This document shows, piece by piece, positions 13,963 through 21,542 of a stretch of DNA of 32,394 nt; within the stretch, counting starts at the first letter, position 1; the number at the start of each line of letters is the position of its first letter. The stretch spans positions 1 through 32,394 of the forward strand of contig CAKTUS010000025.1 of NCBI GenBank assembly GCA_934621485.1, written 5' to 3'. Under the pieces are notes generated by a model. It saw only the letters and a list, made by a program, of their open reading frames with translations. It ran no database searches and had not been told where the DNA came from. A program made the position numbers and the translations under genes. Source of the stretch: an uncultured Clostridia bacterium (GTDB lineage: Bacteria > Bacillota > Clostridia > Christensenellales > Aristaeellaceae).

Positions 13963-15972
13963 GTGCAGAGCGCAGAGTTGGAAACAATGACCGTTGTACA
14001 GCTTCGCAAACTGGCCAAGGAAAACGGTGTGAAGCTGAGTGCCGGAATCGATAAAGCCGGAATCGTGAGCCGTTTGGCGGCGGCGCTGGGAGAAACGCAA
14101 GAAGCGCAGCCCGCTGATACGAGGACGGAAACCATCGTGGAGAATAAAGAGGAAGAAAAAACAAGCCCGGAGGCGGCGGAGCCGCCGGCGAAAAGCGCGC
14201 CGGTTCAGAGCGAAGCCAAAAAAGAGGAGGAGACGACCGATTCGCTTTCCGCCGACGTAACGGCGGCTGCGGGCACGGGTTTCCGCCCCTGGAATAATCA
14301 GGAAAACGGATATCAGCCGGTTTATCGTCAAGCCTGGCAGGCTCGAGCCACCGCGCAGCGCGAAAGCGTGAAACCTGCCTGGCAGCCGAACCGGCCTGCA
14401 AATACCGCCAATCGTTTTGGTCCGCAGACGCGCGTAACCGCTCCGCCCGCGGAGCGGGCGGCTCCTGCGGAAACGTCGGAACGCCGTCAGCCGCTGGCCG
14501 AGCCCATGCGCGCTCCGGCCCGCCGGATGGAAAACGCCCCCACGCTGGATGGCTATCGCCTGGGCTACCGTGCCGCGCCGCAACGGCCATCCTATCAAAG
14601 CCGGGACTACGGCAACCGGGAGGGCGGCTATGGCTATCCGTCCCGCAATTATGGGCAAAACAACAATTATCAGGGCGGCTACCGGGGCGGTTATCAGCCG
14701 CGCCCCGCTTATCCGCAGCCTACGGAAAACAACTATAACGACGGCCTGTACCGCATGGCCCGGGACACGCAGTTTAGCCAGCAGATGGAGGCGGGCCAGC
14801 TGCCGGAAATGCTTCAGGCAGGCGAAGGAGAGCCGGTGAGCGGCGTCCTGGAAATCCTGCCCGACGGCTATGGTTTTTTACGCAGCAATACGCTGCTGCC
14901 CGGCAAAAAGGACATCTATGTATCAATGGCTCAGGTGCGGCGCTACGGCCTGCGCACGGGCGATTTGGTGGCGGGCATAGCCCGTTCCCAGCGGGAGGGC
15001 GACAAGTTTGCGGCCCTGCTGTATGTGGAAAAGCTGAATGGGGAAACGCCCGATGAAAAGGGCGAGCGTCCGCTGTTCGAGCAGCTGGTGCCCATCTATC
15101 CCAAGCGCCGTATCGTGCTGGAAAACCCAGATGAAGAAAACAGCATGGCCATCCGTTTGGTGGATTTGATTGCGCCGATTGGCTTTGGTCAGCGGGCCAT
15201 GATCGTTTGCCCGCCGGAAAGCGGCCGGCTGCTGATCTTGCGGGAAATGAGCCGGGCCATCAAGCGCAACGACCCCGACGCCGAGGTGATGATGCTGCTG
15301 ATTGACGTGGCTCCGGAGGAAGTGACCGAGATCCGGGAAACGGTGGATGCAGAAGTGTTTGCCTCCACCTTTGCCGATGCGCCGGACACGCAGACCCGCG
15401 TGAGCGAAACCATGTTGGAACGCGCTCAGCGGCTGGTGGAATCCGGCCGCAATGTGGTCATTTTGCTGGATAGCCTGACCAAGCTGACCCGGGCCTATCA
15501 GGCGGCCCTGGCCCAGGGCGGCCGTCCCATGACCAACACGGTTACGCCTGCGGCGCTGGTGCGGCCCAAACGCTTCTTCGGCGCAGCCCGAAATACCCGG
15601 GAGGGCGGAAGCCTGACGGTGATTGCCACCATTGCCACTCATACCGAATCTCGTGTGGACGACATCATTTTTGAGGAGTTTAAGGGTACGGCCAATATGG
15701 AGCTGGTACTGTGTACCCATCAAAACAGCGACCCCATCTTCCCCATGATCGATTTGCAAAAGAGCGGCACCAAAAAGGACGACAACCTGCTGTCCGAGCA
15801 ACAGAAGGAGGGCCTGCGCGCCATTCGCAAGGTGCTGGGTTCCACCACTAACGGCGAGGCCATGGTGCAGCTAATTGACATGATGCAGAAAACCAAGTGC
15901 AACGCCGATTTGTTCAGCCGCTTGCAGGATTGGATTGCCCTGTGGGAAAAAAGCGGATATCTGAAACGCTAA
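13963..15972 (+). CDS. rho: Rho-family protein with degenerate ATPase motifs
   Basis: A 669-residue Rho homologue. Order: Rho_N/SAP-like domain (about 6-42), a 240-residue disordered insert first Glu/Lys/Ala-rich then Arg/Gly/Tyr/Asn/Gln-rich (about 200-260), a cold-shock RNA-binding domain (about 290-362, GVLEILPDGYGFLRS kept), then the RecA-like core. The core is clearly Rho (RPKRFFGAARN, EEFKGTANMEL, SGTKKDDNLL) and Walker B Asp503 is kept. However, the P-loop is PPESGRL at 417-423 instead of PPKAGKT, IDERPEEV is IDVAPEEV (449-450), and the arginine-finger site is Pro591. These correspond to E. coli K181, K184, T185, E211, R212 and R366. By sequence it should bind RNA and perhaps form rings but not hydrolyse ATP normally. 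GTG start, GGAGGG six bases upstream. Confidence 0.9.
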   Translation: MQSAELETMTVVQLRKLAKENGVKLSAGIDKAGIVSRLAAALGETQEAQPADTRTETIVENKEEEKTSPEAAEPPAKSAPVQSEAKKEEETTDSLSADVTAAAGTGFRPWNNQENGYQPVYRQAWQARATAQRESVKPAWQPNRPANTANRFGPQTRVTAPPAERAAPAETSERRQPLAEPMRAPARRMENAPTLDGYRLGYRAAPQRPSYQSRDYGNREGGYGYPSRNYGQNNNYQGGYRGGYQPRPAYPQPTENNYNDGLYRMARDTQFSQQMEAGQLPEMLQAGEGEPVSGVLEILPDGYGFLRSNTLLPGKKDIYVSMAQVRRYGLRTGDLVAGIARSQREGDKFAALLYVEKLNGETPDEKGERPLFEQLVPIYPKRRIVLENPDEENSMAIRLVDLIAPIGFGQRAMIVCPPESGRLLILREMSRAIKRNDPDAEVMMLLIDVAPEEVTEIRETVDAEVFASTFADAPDTQTRVSETMLERAQRLVESGRNVVILLDSLTKLTRAYQAALAQGGRPMTNTVTPAALVRPKRFFGAARNTREGGSLTVIATIATHTESRVDDIIFEEFKGTANMELVLCTHQNSDPIFPMIDLQKSGTKKDDNLLSEQQKEGLRAIRKVLGSTTNGEAMVQLIDMMQKTKCNADLFSRLQDWIALWEKSGYLKR

Positions 15973-15978
15973 AGCAAT

Positions 15979-16009
15979 AGCCCCGGCGCGTAGAAAGAGC
16001 GCCGGGGCT
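15979..16009 (+). terminator. Hairpin at the end of rho
   Basis: Perfect 11-bp stem, nine-base loop, six bases after the stop. It is followed by CAGACTGTCGAAAAAA, not a U-run, so it is not a textbook intrinsic terminator. Confidence 0.5.
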
Positions 16010-16164
16010 CAGACTGTCGAAAAAAACCTGATTGGCCGCCATCGCCTGGAAGCAGCGCTTCGCTGGTTCGCAGGGAAAGTGCTGTGACATAAGGCTTAGC
16101 GGCTCCGCCCTAAAACCCCGGCAGGAGGCACTACCTCCTGCACCTCCACTTTTTCAGCAACCTG
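16010..16164 (+). repeat. Module M2, copy in array B
   Basis: Matches 11985-12139. Stem GCAGGAG/CTCCTGC (about 16121-16141) is kept with a different loop. Bounded by CAGACTGTCGAAAA on the left and the inverted motif TTTTTCAGCAACCTG on the right. Confidence 0.75.
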
Positions 16165-16197
16165 AGCCCCGGCGCGTAGAAAGAGCGCCAGGGCTTT

Positions 16198-16370
16198 CAG
16201 CTTGTCCAAAAAGCTCGCCATGCGGCAATCTTTTTGGACCAAAACGGCCGGTACTGTTTTCGTCCAGGTCGAAAACTCCCCGCCCGGCCGGCAAAACCGC
16301 TCGAGTACGAAATACAGTCAGAAGGGCTGCTGCCCCTCTGACGACTCCCCCGAAAGGGGGCGACAATCAA
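16198..16370 (+). repeat. Module M1, copy in array B
   Basis: Begins CAGCTTGTCCAAAAAGC. Bases about 16243-16365 match the reverse complement of 32290-32394 and also the split copy at 17875-17990 plus 18211-18258. Contains a long stem built on GTCAGA-GGGC and GCCC-TCTGAC (about 16316-16342). Confidence 0.75.
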
Positions 16371-16696
16371 CAGTCCCGGCGCGTAGAAGGCGCGCCGGGA
16401 CTTTGCTTATCAAGTTTTTACTCGGTTGAGAATTGCTGCTGGCCAGCTTTTGGCCTGCCGAAAAATCACAGTTCTCCGATGCTTGCTGCGAAAACGGCGG
16501 CGTGTACATCGGTTTCGGCAGCCTTGCGCCATAACGCTTTTTCCGCGAATCAGCGTAGCGATGCTCGCGGGTGCGCGCTCCTATCGGGTTTTCAGCAAGG
16601 CTAAGCCTGTTTTTACGCACTTTGCTGCCGGCGGGCTTTTTGACAGCCTGAGCCGGGGACAGATAACGCAGATGAAAGAAAAGTACGGGGTGGCGG

Positions 16697-17770
16697 TCAG
16701 TCGCCCATGCAGATGCCCATATTGCGGGCGGTTGCCAGCACATGGTCGTCCTTGGGCACGGGCTTAGGCACGCCGGCAATGTCCTTGAGCCTGTTGTGAA
16801 TAATCTCGTTGCCGTCCAGCGCTACGGTTACGCCGTAAACTTCGTCGCGAATCAGCTCGGCTGCATGCACGCCAAACTGAGTAGCCAGCACCCGGTCATA
16901 GGCGCTGGGGCTGCCGCCGCGCTGAATGTGGCCGGGCACAACATGACGGGCCTCTACGCCCACCAGGTCGCTCAGTTCTGCTGCCAGCCGCTTGCTGATG
17001 CAGTCATAGGGCAGGGTGGCGCGATACGCCTCCCGCTCTTTTTTCTTCATTTTGGCTTCGGCCACGCTCATAGCGCCTTCTGCCACGGCAATGATGCTGA
17101 AGGCTTTTTTACTGTTGGCGCGGTCCTCCACCGTTTTGGCCACCTTTTTGATATCGTAGGGGATTTCCGGCAACAGAATGACATCCGCGCCGCCGGCCAA
17201 ACCGGCGTACAGCGTAAGCCAACCTGCTTTATTGCCCATGAGTTCAATGACCATGCAGCGGCCGTGGCTGGTGGCGGTGGTGTGAATCCGGTCGATGACC
17301 TCGGTAGCAATGTCCACAGCGGTATGAAAGCCAAAGGTGAAATCCGTGCCGTAGATATCGTTGTCAATGGTTTTGGGCAGACCGATTACGTTCAGCCCTT
17401 CTTCGCTGAGCAGGTTGGCGGTTTTGTGGGTGCCGTTTCCGCCCAGCGTGACCAGACAGTCCAACTTCAGGTCTTTATAGGTTTTTTTCATGGCGGCTAC
17501 CTTGTCCACGCCGTTTTCCTCAATAACGCGCATATTGCGGAAGGGCGTGCGGCTGGTGCCCAGGATGGTGCCGCCCAGGGTGAGAATCCCGGAAAACTGT
17601 TTTTTGGTCATCTCCTGATACTCGCCCTCGATGAGGCCGCCGTAGCCGTTGCGAATTCCGATGATTTCTGCGTCAAACATTTCATAAGCGGCGCGCGCAA
17701 CGCCGCGAATGGCCGCGTTCAAACCGGGGCAGTCGCCTCCGCTGGTCAGAATACCGATTCTGCGCTTCAT
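16697..17770 (-). CDS. pfkA: 6-phosphofructokinase, mixed-type active site
   Basis: A 357-residue phosphofructokinase that makes fructose 1,6-bisphosphate in glycolysis. Visible motifs: GILTSGGDCPGLNAAIRG (residues 6-23), GTSR, LGGNGTHK (109-116), LPKTIDNDIYG (131-141), MGNKAGW, LLPEIP and GHIQRGGSPSAYDR. The donor-determining positions are unusual: GGNG has Gly like ATP enzymes but Asn where most have Asp or Glu, and PKTIDND has the Lys of pyrophosphate or mixed-substrate enzymes. The phosphoryl donor is therefore uncertain. ATG at 17768-17770 with AAGGAGG upstream. Single-gene unit, convergent with rho. Confidence 0.93.
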   Translation of the reverse strand: MKRRIGILTSGGDCPGLNAAIRGVARAAYEMFDAEIIGIRNGYGGLIEGEYQEMTKKQFSGILTLGGTILGTSRTPFRNMRVIEENGVDKVAAMKKTYKDLKLDCLVTLGGNGTHKTANLLSEEGLNVIGLPKTIDNDIYGTDFTFGFHTAVDIATEVIDRIHTTATSHGRCMVIELMGNKAGWLTLYAGLAGGADVILLPEIPYDIKKVAKTVEDRANSKKAFSIIAVAEGAMSVAEAKMKKKEREAYRATLPYDCISKRLAAELSDLVGVEARHVVPGHIQRGGSPSAYDRVLATQFGVHAAELIRDEVYGVTVALDGNEIIHNRLKDIAGVPKPVPKDDHVLATARNMGICMGD

Positions 17771-17805
17771 GCCTGTTCCAACCTCCTTGCCATTTTACAA
17801 GTTTT

Positions 17806-17834
17806 ATTATAGCATCCTCCCAGGGGAAACACAA
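17806..17834 (-). promoter_or_regulatory. Promoter of pfkA
   Basis: Minus strand: TTGTGT (17829-17834), 17 bases, perfect TATAAT (17806-17811), about 36 bases before the ATG. Confidence 0.65.
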
Positions 17835-17842
17835 TGCAGCCC

Positions 17843-17858
17843 ATGGAAAAACATACCA
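17843..17858 (+). repeat. 16-bp direct repeat, left copy
   Basis: ATGGAAAAACATACCA, eight bases upstream of the pfkA -35. An exact second copy is at 18268-18283; together they frame repeat region C. Could be a flanking duplication or a regulator site. Confidence 0.6.
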
Positions 17859-18258
17859 GAAGCGCTTTGGGCGAACTGTCCGGCGGCTCGCCGGGCAGCG
17901 ATTTCTTTCGCTGGAAACGGCCGGCACAGTTTTCATCCTGGCCGAAAACGCCCCGCCAAGCCGGTGGATGCGATGCCGGTCAGAGGGCCTGCGGTACCTC
18001 TCAGCCTGTCGAAAATCCGGGTGGTATCGGAGAGCCGCGGCTCTCCGATTTTCATGCTGAAACCGGCGGCGTGTACGTCGGTTTCGGCTGCCCTGCACAG
18101 CAAGGCTTTCCTTACGCTCTTTGCCGCCCGGCGAACCGCAGTCGAGCAGGCAAAGCGCGCCTCTCGGCGGAAAACTTCACCGTCTGGCCAGCTTTTTTGA
18201 CGGCCTGAAAGCGGCTGCATCCCCTCTGACAGCCCCACCAAAGTTTTTTTCGACAGAC
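17859..18258 (+). repeat. Repeat region C: module M3 nested inside module M1
   Basis: This occupies most of the 684-base divergent gap between pfkA and the SH3 gene. Left part (about 17875-18001) matches module M1 up to its internal hairpin; the right part (18211-18258, ending TTTTTTTCGACAGACC) matches the M1 remainder and its inverted boundary motif. Between them sits a complete M3 (18002-18210). The M1 hairpin is present on both sides of M3 in degraded form (AGAGGGCCTGCGGTACCTCT at 17982-18001 and GCGGCTGCATCCCCTCTGAC at 18211-18230). Confidence 0.65.
18002..18210 (+). repeat. Module M3, copy in region C
   Basis: Begins CAGCCTGTCGAAAA and ends GCTTTTTTGACGGCCTGAAA, the inverted boundary motif. 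Shares with array A the stem after the start, GTACGTCGGTTTCGGCTGCC, and AAGGCTTTCCTTACGCTCTT. Confidence 0.75.
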
Positions 18259-18267
18259 CGGCGCTTT

Positions 18268-18283
18268 ATGGAAAAACATACCA
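18268..18283 (+). repeat. 16-bp direct repeat, right copy
   Basis: Exact second copy of ATGGAAAAACATACCA, 60 bases upstream of the -35 of the SH3 gene. Confidence 0.6.
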
Positions 18284-18343
18284 TCCTGCAAACATTTCCC
18301 GCCCTGAAGGCTTTTCTTGCGGCAAAAGCGCCGGATTTGGCAA

Positions 18344-18372
18344 TTTACAACGGGGCTAAAACATTGTACAAT
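18344..18372 (+). promoter_or_regulatory. Promoter of the SH3-domain gene
   Basis: TTTACA (18344-18349), 17 bases, TACAAT (18367-18372), followed by about 75 bases of leader. Confidence 0.7.
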
Positions 18373-18454
18373 GAAATTCCACAACAGGGAAGAATTTGAT
18401 GGGGTGGTTCGTCATATACACGAAAACACCCTGACAAATGGAGGGATACGATTT

Positions 18455-21319
18455 ATGAAACGCTTTTTGGCTGTCCTGCTGGTTGCCATCATGCTGCTTA
18501 GCGTGATTCCCGCAACCTCTATGGCAATCTCGCAGTATGCGACGGTTGTGGGGGGCTGGCTGCGTCTGCGGGAGCGGCCCAGTACCAATTCCGCGACCAT
18601 TACCAGCTACTATACCGGCACCCAGGTGAAGATTCTGGGCTCCACCAGCGGGTGGTATCATGTGCAGACTCCGGACGGACGCACAGGCTATATGTCCGCC
18701 AGCTATTTGAGAACCAGCGGCGGCGCTCAGCCCAGCGGCACGGCTACCGTCATCAGCCATAACGGCTACGGCGTGCGCCTGCGCACCGGCCCCGGCACCG
18801 GCTATCGCGTCATTCGCACCTATGCCGTAGGCACTCAGGCCAATGTGCTGGAGCGCGGCTCCAACTGGTCCCGCATCAGCATTAACGGCACCGTGGGCTA
18901 CATGATGAGCCAGTTTTTGAACTTTGGCGGCGGCTACGACCCTGAAGAGGTAGTTTGCTACGCTACCATCTGGAGCCGTAACGGCTACGGCGTGCGCCTG
19001 CGCACCGGCCCCGGCACCGGCTACAGCAAGATTGGCGTTTACAGCGTGGGTACCCGCGTGGCCGTGCTGCAAAAGGGCGCGGTGTGGGATCGGATTCGCG
19101 TTGGCAGCCGTGTGGGCTGGATGATGAACGACTTCCTGGACTATTATGGCGAAAACGAGCTGACCAGCGTGGCCCTCAACACTCTTACCCCCATGGTGGG
19201 CAATGTGATGAGCGTGGCCTCCATCAAGCCTGAGGACGCCACGGTGAAGTATGAGTGGATTCGCATCGACGGCAGCACCAGCAAGGTGGTGGGCACCGGT
19301 TCCACCTACGCCGTTACCGCCGATGACGAGGGCAAGACCCTGCAATTGCGCCTGACGGGTACCGGCAACTACACCGGCACCATTTACAGCGCCATTACCA
19401 GCAAGGTTGTGCCCAACACGCTGATTACCGGCGTCACTTTGAACAACAATGCGCCTGTGGCAGGCGAAAAGCTGACCGCCTCCATTACGCCCGCGGCCGC
19501 TACGGCGGATTATGTGTGGATTGTGAATGGAAAGCAGGTGGGCGGCAACAGTGCTGAGTACACCGTTACCACCGCCGATATCGGCTACAAGGTGCAGGTT
19601 GTGGTAACCGGCAAGGGCCAGTACAGCGGTACGGCCAACACCATTACCACCTCTGAGGTGAAGGCCAGCGGCAAACTGCAGGGCGTGACCATTGTGAACA
19701 ATCACGTGGGCACGAAGGCGCCTGTGGTGGGCGACGAGCTGACCGCCGTGCTTGCGCCTGAAAGCGCTACAGCCACCTTCCAGTGGTATGCCAACGGCGC
19801 CGCCATTTCCGGCGCAACCAGCGCTACCTATACGGTGGACGCCGGCCTGGTGGGCCAGAGCATCACAGTGTCTGCTGTGGGCATTGGCAACTATACCGGC
19901 AGCGAGGTCAACTCCATGGCTACCGCTCCCGTAGAGGCCAAGACGCTGCCTAAGCTGGTTATGGGCGAATTGCAGCTGCATACCGATACCCAAACGGTTA
20001 CCTGGGCGGGTGTGGATTATGCCACGGTATACCAGTACAAGTTTGGTGAGAACGGCAAGGCATCTGAAGCCCAGGGCGGTGAAAGCGGCCGCATAGTGAA
20101 TTACAGCGGCCATATCGGTGAAACCCTGTATGTGTGCGCCGTAGGCGATGGCACAACTTACGAAACCAGCGATTGGGCTCATGTGGTTTGCCAGGCTGCG
20201 CCTTCCGCTACCGCCTATCGGGTAACGGTGAAGGATGGCAGGCTGCTGCCCGACAACAAGACGGAAGCCGAGTACAAAGCGGGCGAAACCGTATCGGTGA
20301 CCGCCGATCAGAAGGACGGGAAGACCTTTATCGGCTGGAAGGCCACGGGCGTTTCCGTTGCCAATAGCGAAAGCATCACGTTTACCATGCCTGCGGGCGA
20401 AGTGACCCTGGAGGCTCAGTACCAGGATACGTCTGCGGGGTTGCCCCAGCTGAAGATGTCCGCCCTGACGGTGGATGAAGCCAACAAGCAGGTTGCCTGG
20501 ACGGCGGTAGCCAACGCCACCGGCTACAAGTATCGCTTCGAGGATGGCGCGGAGGGAACCACCGCCGAACTGTTCATCAGCTATGCGGGCCATGAGGGCA
20601 AGCAGCTGTTTGTGAGCGCCGCAGGCGATGGAACGAACTACGCCTCCAGCCTGGAAGAGTGTGTGACGTGCCCTGCGCCCGTTGCTACGCACAAGGTTAC
20701 CTTGGTGAAATGCACAACGACCGATGGAAAGGATACCTATGCGGTAGGCGATCCCGTAACGGTGATAGCCAACGAGGCGGCGGAGGGCGAAACCTTCAAG
20801 GGCTGGAACGCTGAGAACCTCTCCATTGACAGCACGGAAACCACGATTGCCTTTACCATGCCCGACAGTGATGTAACGGTAGAAGCGTTGTACGTTAAGG
20901 ACGCGCCTGCGACGCTGACCAAGTTGGTCATGCCCAAGCTACAGCTGGATGAAGTCAACAAGTGGGTTACCTGGGCGGGCGTGGATTATGCCACCGTATA
21001 CGAGTACAAGTTTGGTGAGAACGGCGATTTATTTCAAGCCAAGGGCGGTGAGACCGGCCGCAGGGTGGACTACAAAGACCATGGTAATGCAACCCTGTAT
21101 GTGCGCGCCGTAGGCGACGGCACAACTTACGAAACCAGCGAATGGGTCTATATAACCATTCCCACGCCGGCCGGCAGTACGACCGGCTCTGAAACCACGG
21201 GAACGCAGCAGCTGGAGCATGCGGAAAAGCCGGTTGCGACCGGGCCCGACGCCCCGTCCGAAGGAGCGGATCAGCCGCTTGAGAATGAAGCAAACGGCGG
21301 CGACCCCGCAAACGAATAA
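18455..21319 (+). CDS. Secreted SH3b-domain protein with Ig-like and InlB-like repeats
   Basis: A 954-residue exported protein. A signal peptide (residues 1-24, cleavage after TSMA) precedes three bacterial SH3 domains (about 28-87, 96-156, 169-229), the second and third carrying NGYGVRLRTGPGTGY. Next come three Ig-like repeats of about 85 residues (236-495). Then three beta-rich modules (about 499-581, 662-741, 822-902; the first and third share TWAGVDYATVY and KFGEN) alternate with two InlB-B-like repeats (GWKATG or GWNAEN, then TFTMP or AFTMP). The acidic, Thr/Pro-rich tail has no LPxTG or membrane anchor, so wall binding would rely on the SH3 domains. ATG chosen at 18455 with GGAGGG upstream; the frame runs further up across the promoter. 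Exact function unknown. Confidence 0.85.
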   Translation: MKRFLAVLLVAIMLLSVIPATSMAISQYATVVGGWLRLRERPSTNSATITSYYTGTQVKILGSTSGWYHVQTPDGRTGYMSASYLRTSGGAQPSGTATVISHNGYGVRLRTGPGTGYRVIRTYAVGTQANVLERGSNWSRISINGTVGYMMSQFLNFGGGYDPEEVVCYATIWSRNGYGVRLRTGPGTGYSKIGVYSVGTRVAVLQKGAVWDRIRVGSRVGWMMNDFLDYYGENELTSVALNTLTPMVGNVMSVASIKPEDATVKYEWIRIDGSTSKVVGTGSTYAVTADDEGKTLQLRLTGTGNYTGTIYSAITSKVVPNTLITGVTLNNNAPVAGEKLTASITPAAATADYVWIVNGKQVGGNSAEYTVTTADIGYKVQVVVTGKGQYSGTANTITTSEVKASGKLQGVTIVNNHVGTKAPVVGDELTAVLAPESATATFQWYANGAAISGATSATYTVDAGLVGQSITVSAVGIGNYTGSEVNSMATAPVEAKTLPKLVMGELQLHTDTQTVTWAGVDYATVYQYKFGENGKASEAQGGESGRIVNYSGHIGETLYVCAVGDGTTYETSDWAHVVCQAAPSATAYRVTVKDGRLLPDNKTEAEYKAGETVSVTADQKDGKTFIGWKATGVSVANSESITFTMPAGEVTLEAQYQDTSAGLPQLKMSALTVDEANKQVAWTAVANATGYKYRFEDGAEGTTAELFISYAGHEGKQLFVSAAGDGTNYASSLEECVTCPAPVATHKVTLVKCTTTDGKDTYAVGDPVTVIANEAAEGETFKGWNAENLSIDSTETTIAFTMPDSDVTVEALYVKDAPATLTKLVMPKLQLDEVNKWVTWAGVDYATVYEYKFGENGDLFQAKGGETGRRVDYKDHGNATLYVRAVGDGTTYETSEWVYITIPTPAGSTTGSETTGTQQLEHAEKPVATGPDAPSEGADQPLENEANGGDPANE
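18761..18804 (+). repeat. 44-bp exact intragenic repeat, first copy
   Basis: Identical to 18980-19023, 219 bases (73 codons) later, in the core of the second and third SH3 domains. Identity at every codon position points to recent duplication or gene conversion. Confidence 0.9.
18980..19023 (+). repeat. 44-bp exact intragenic repeat, second copy
   Basis: Second identical copy of 18761-18804. Confidence 0.9.
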
Positions 21320-21328
21320 CCCCATTTT

Positions 21329-21355
21329 TGAGGGCCGCCCAACGGGCGGCCCTCA
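21329..21355 (+). terminator. Hairpin after the SH3 gene
   Basis: GAGGGCCGCCC-AAC-GGGCGGCCCTC (arms 21330-21340 and 21344-21354) with an extra T-A pair outside. No T-run follows; instead CAGCCTGTCAAAGAA, the repeat boundary motif. Confidence 0.6.
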
Positions 21356-21530
21356 GCCTGTCAAAGAAACCCTGCGGCGGAAGGCTTTCCACTTTGCCGA
21401 AAGCATTTTGGCAGTCCTCAAATCGTTGACAGCTCCGATACTTGCCGCTGGTCTGCCGCGATGAGCCTTGGCATCGGCTTCAGCTGATTTTCAGCGCCCT
21501 TTTCCCGATTGTTTTTTCGCGGCACTGCTT
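21354..21530 (+). repeat. Degenerate module remnant D
   Basis: Starts with the boundary motif and contains AGCTCCGATACTTGCCGCTG and GGCATCGGCTTC, resembling the M3-related module near 16482-16520. Its right end is unclear and no second copy of the hairpin is seen. Confidence 0.4.
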
Positions 21531-21542
21531 GCCAAATACCTG

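Larger units (their letters stand above)
15979..16655 (+). repeat. Repeat array B between convergent rho and pfkA
   Basis: The 724-base gap reads hairpin (15979-16009), module M2 (16010-16164), hairpin (16165-16195), module M1 (16198-16370), hairpin (16372-16402), then an M3-related module to 16655. The three hairpins are near copies of one 31-base sequence: stems AGCCCCGGCGC, AGCCCCGGCGC with one mismatch opposite, and AGTCCCGGCGCG with the matching change on the other arm. The last module ends GGGCTTTTTGACAGCCTG (about 16634-16651), an inverted boundary motif facing the pfkA end. No credible gene. Confidence 0.8.
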
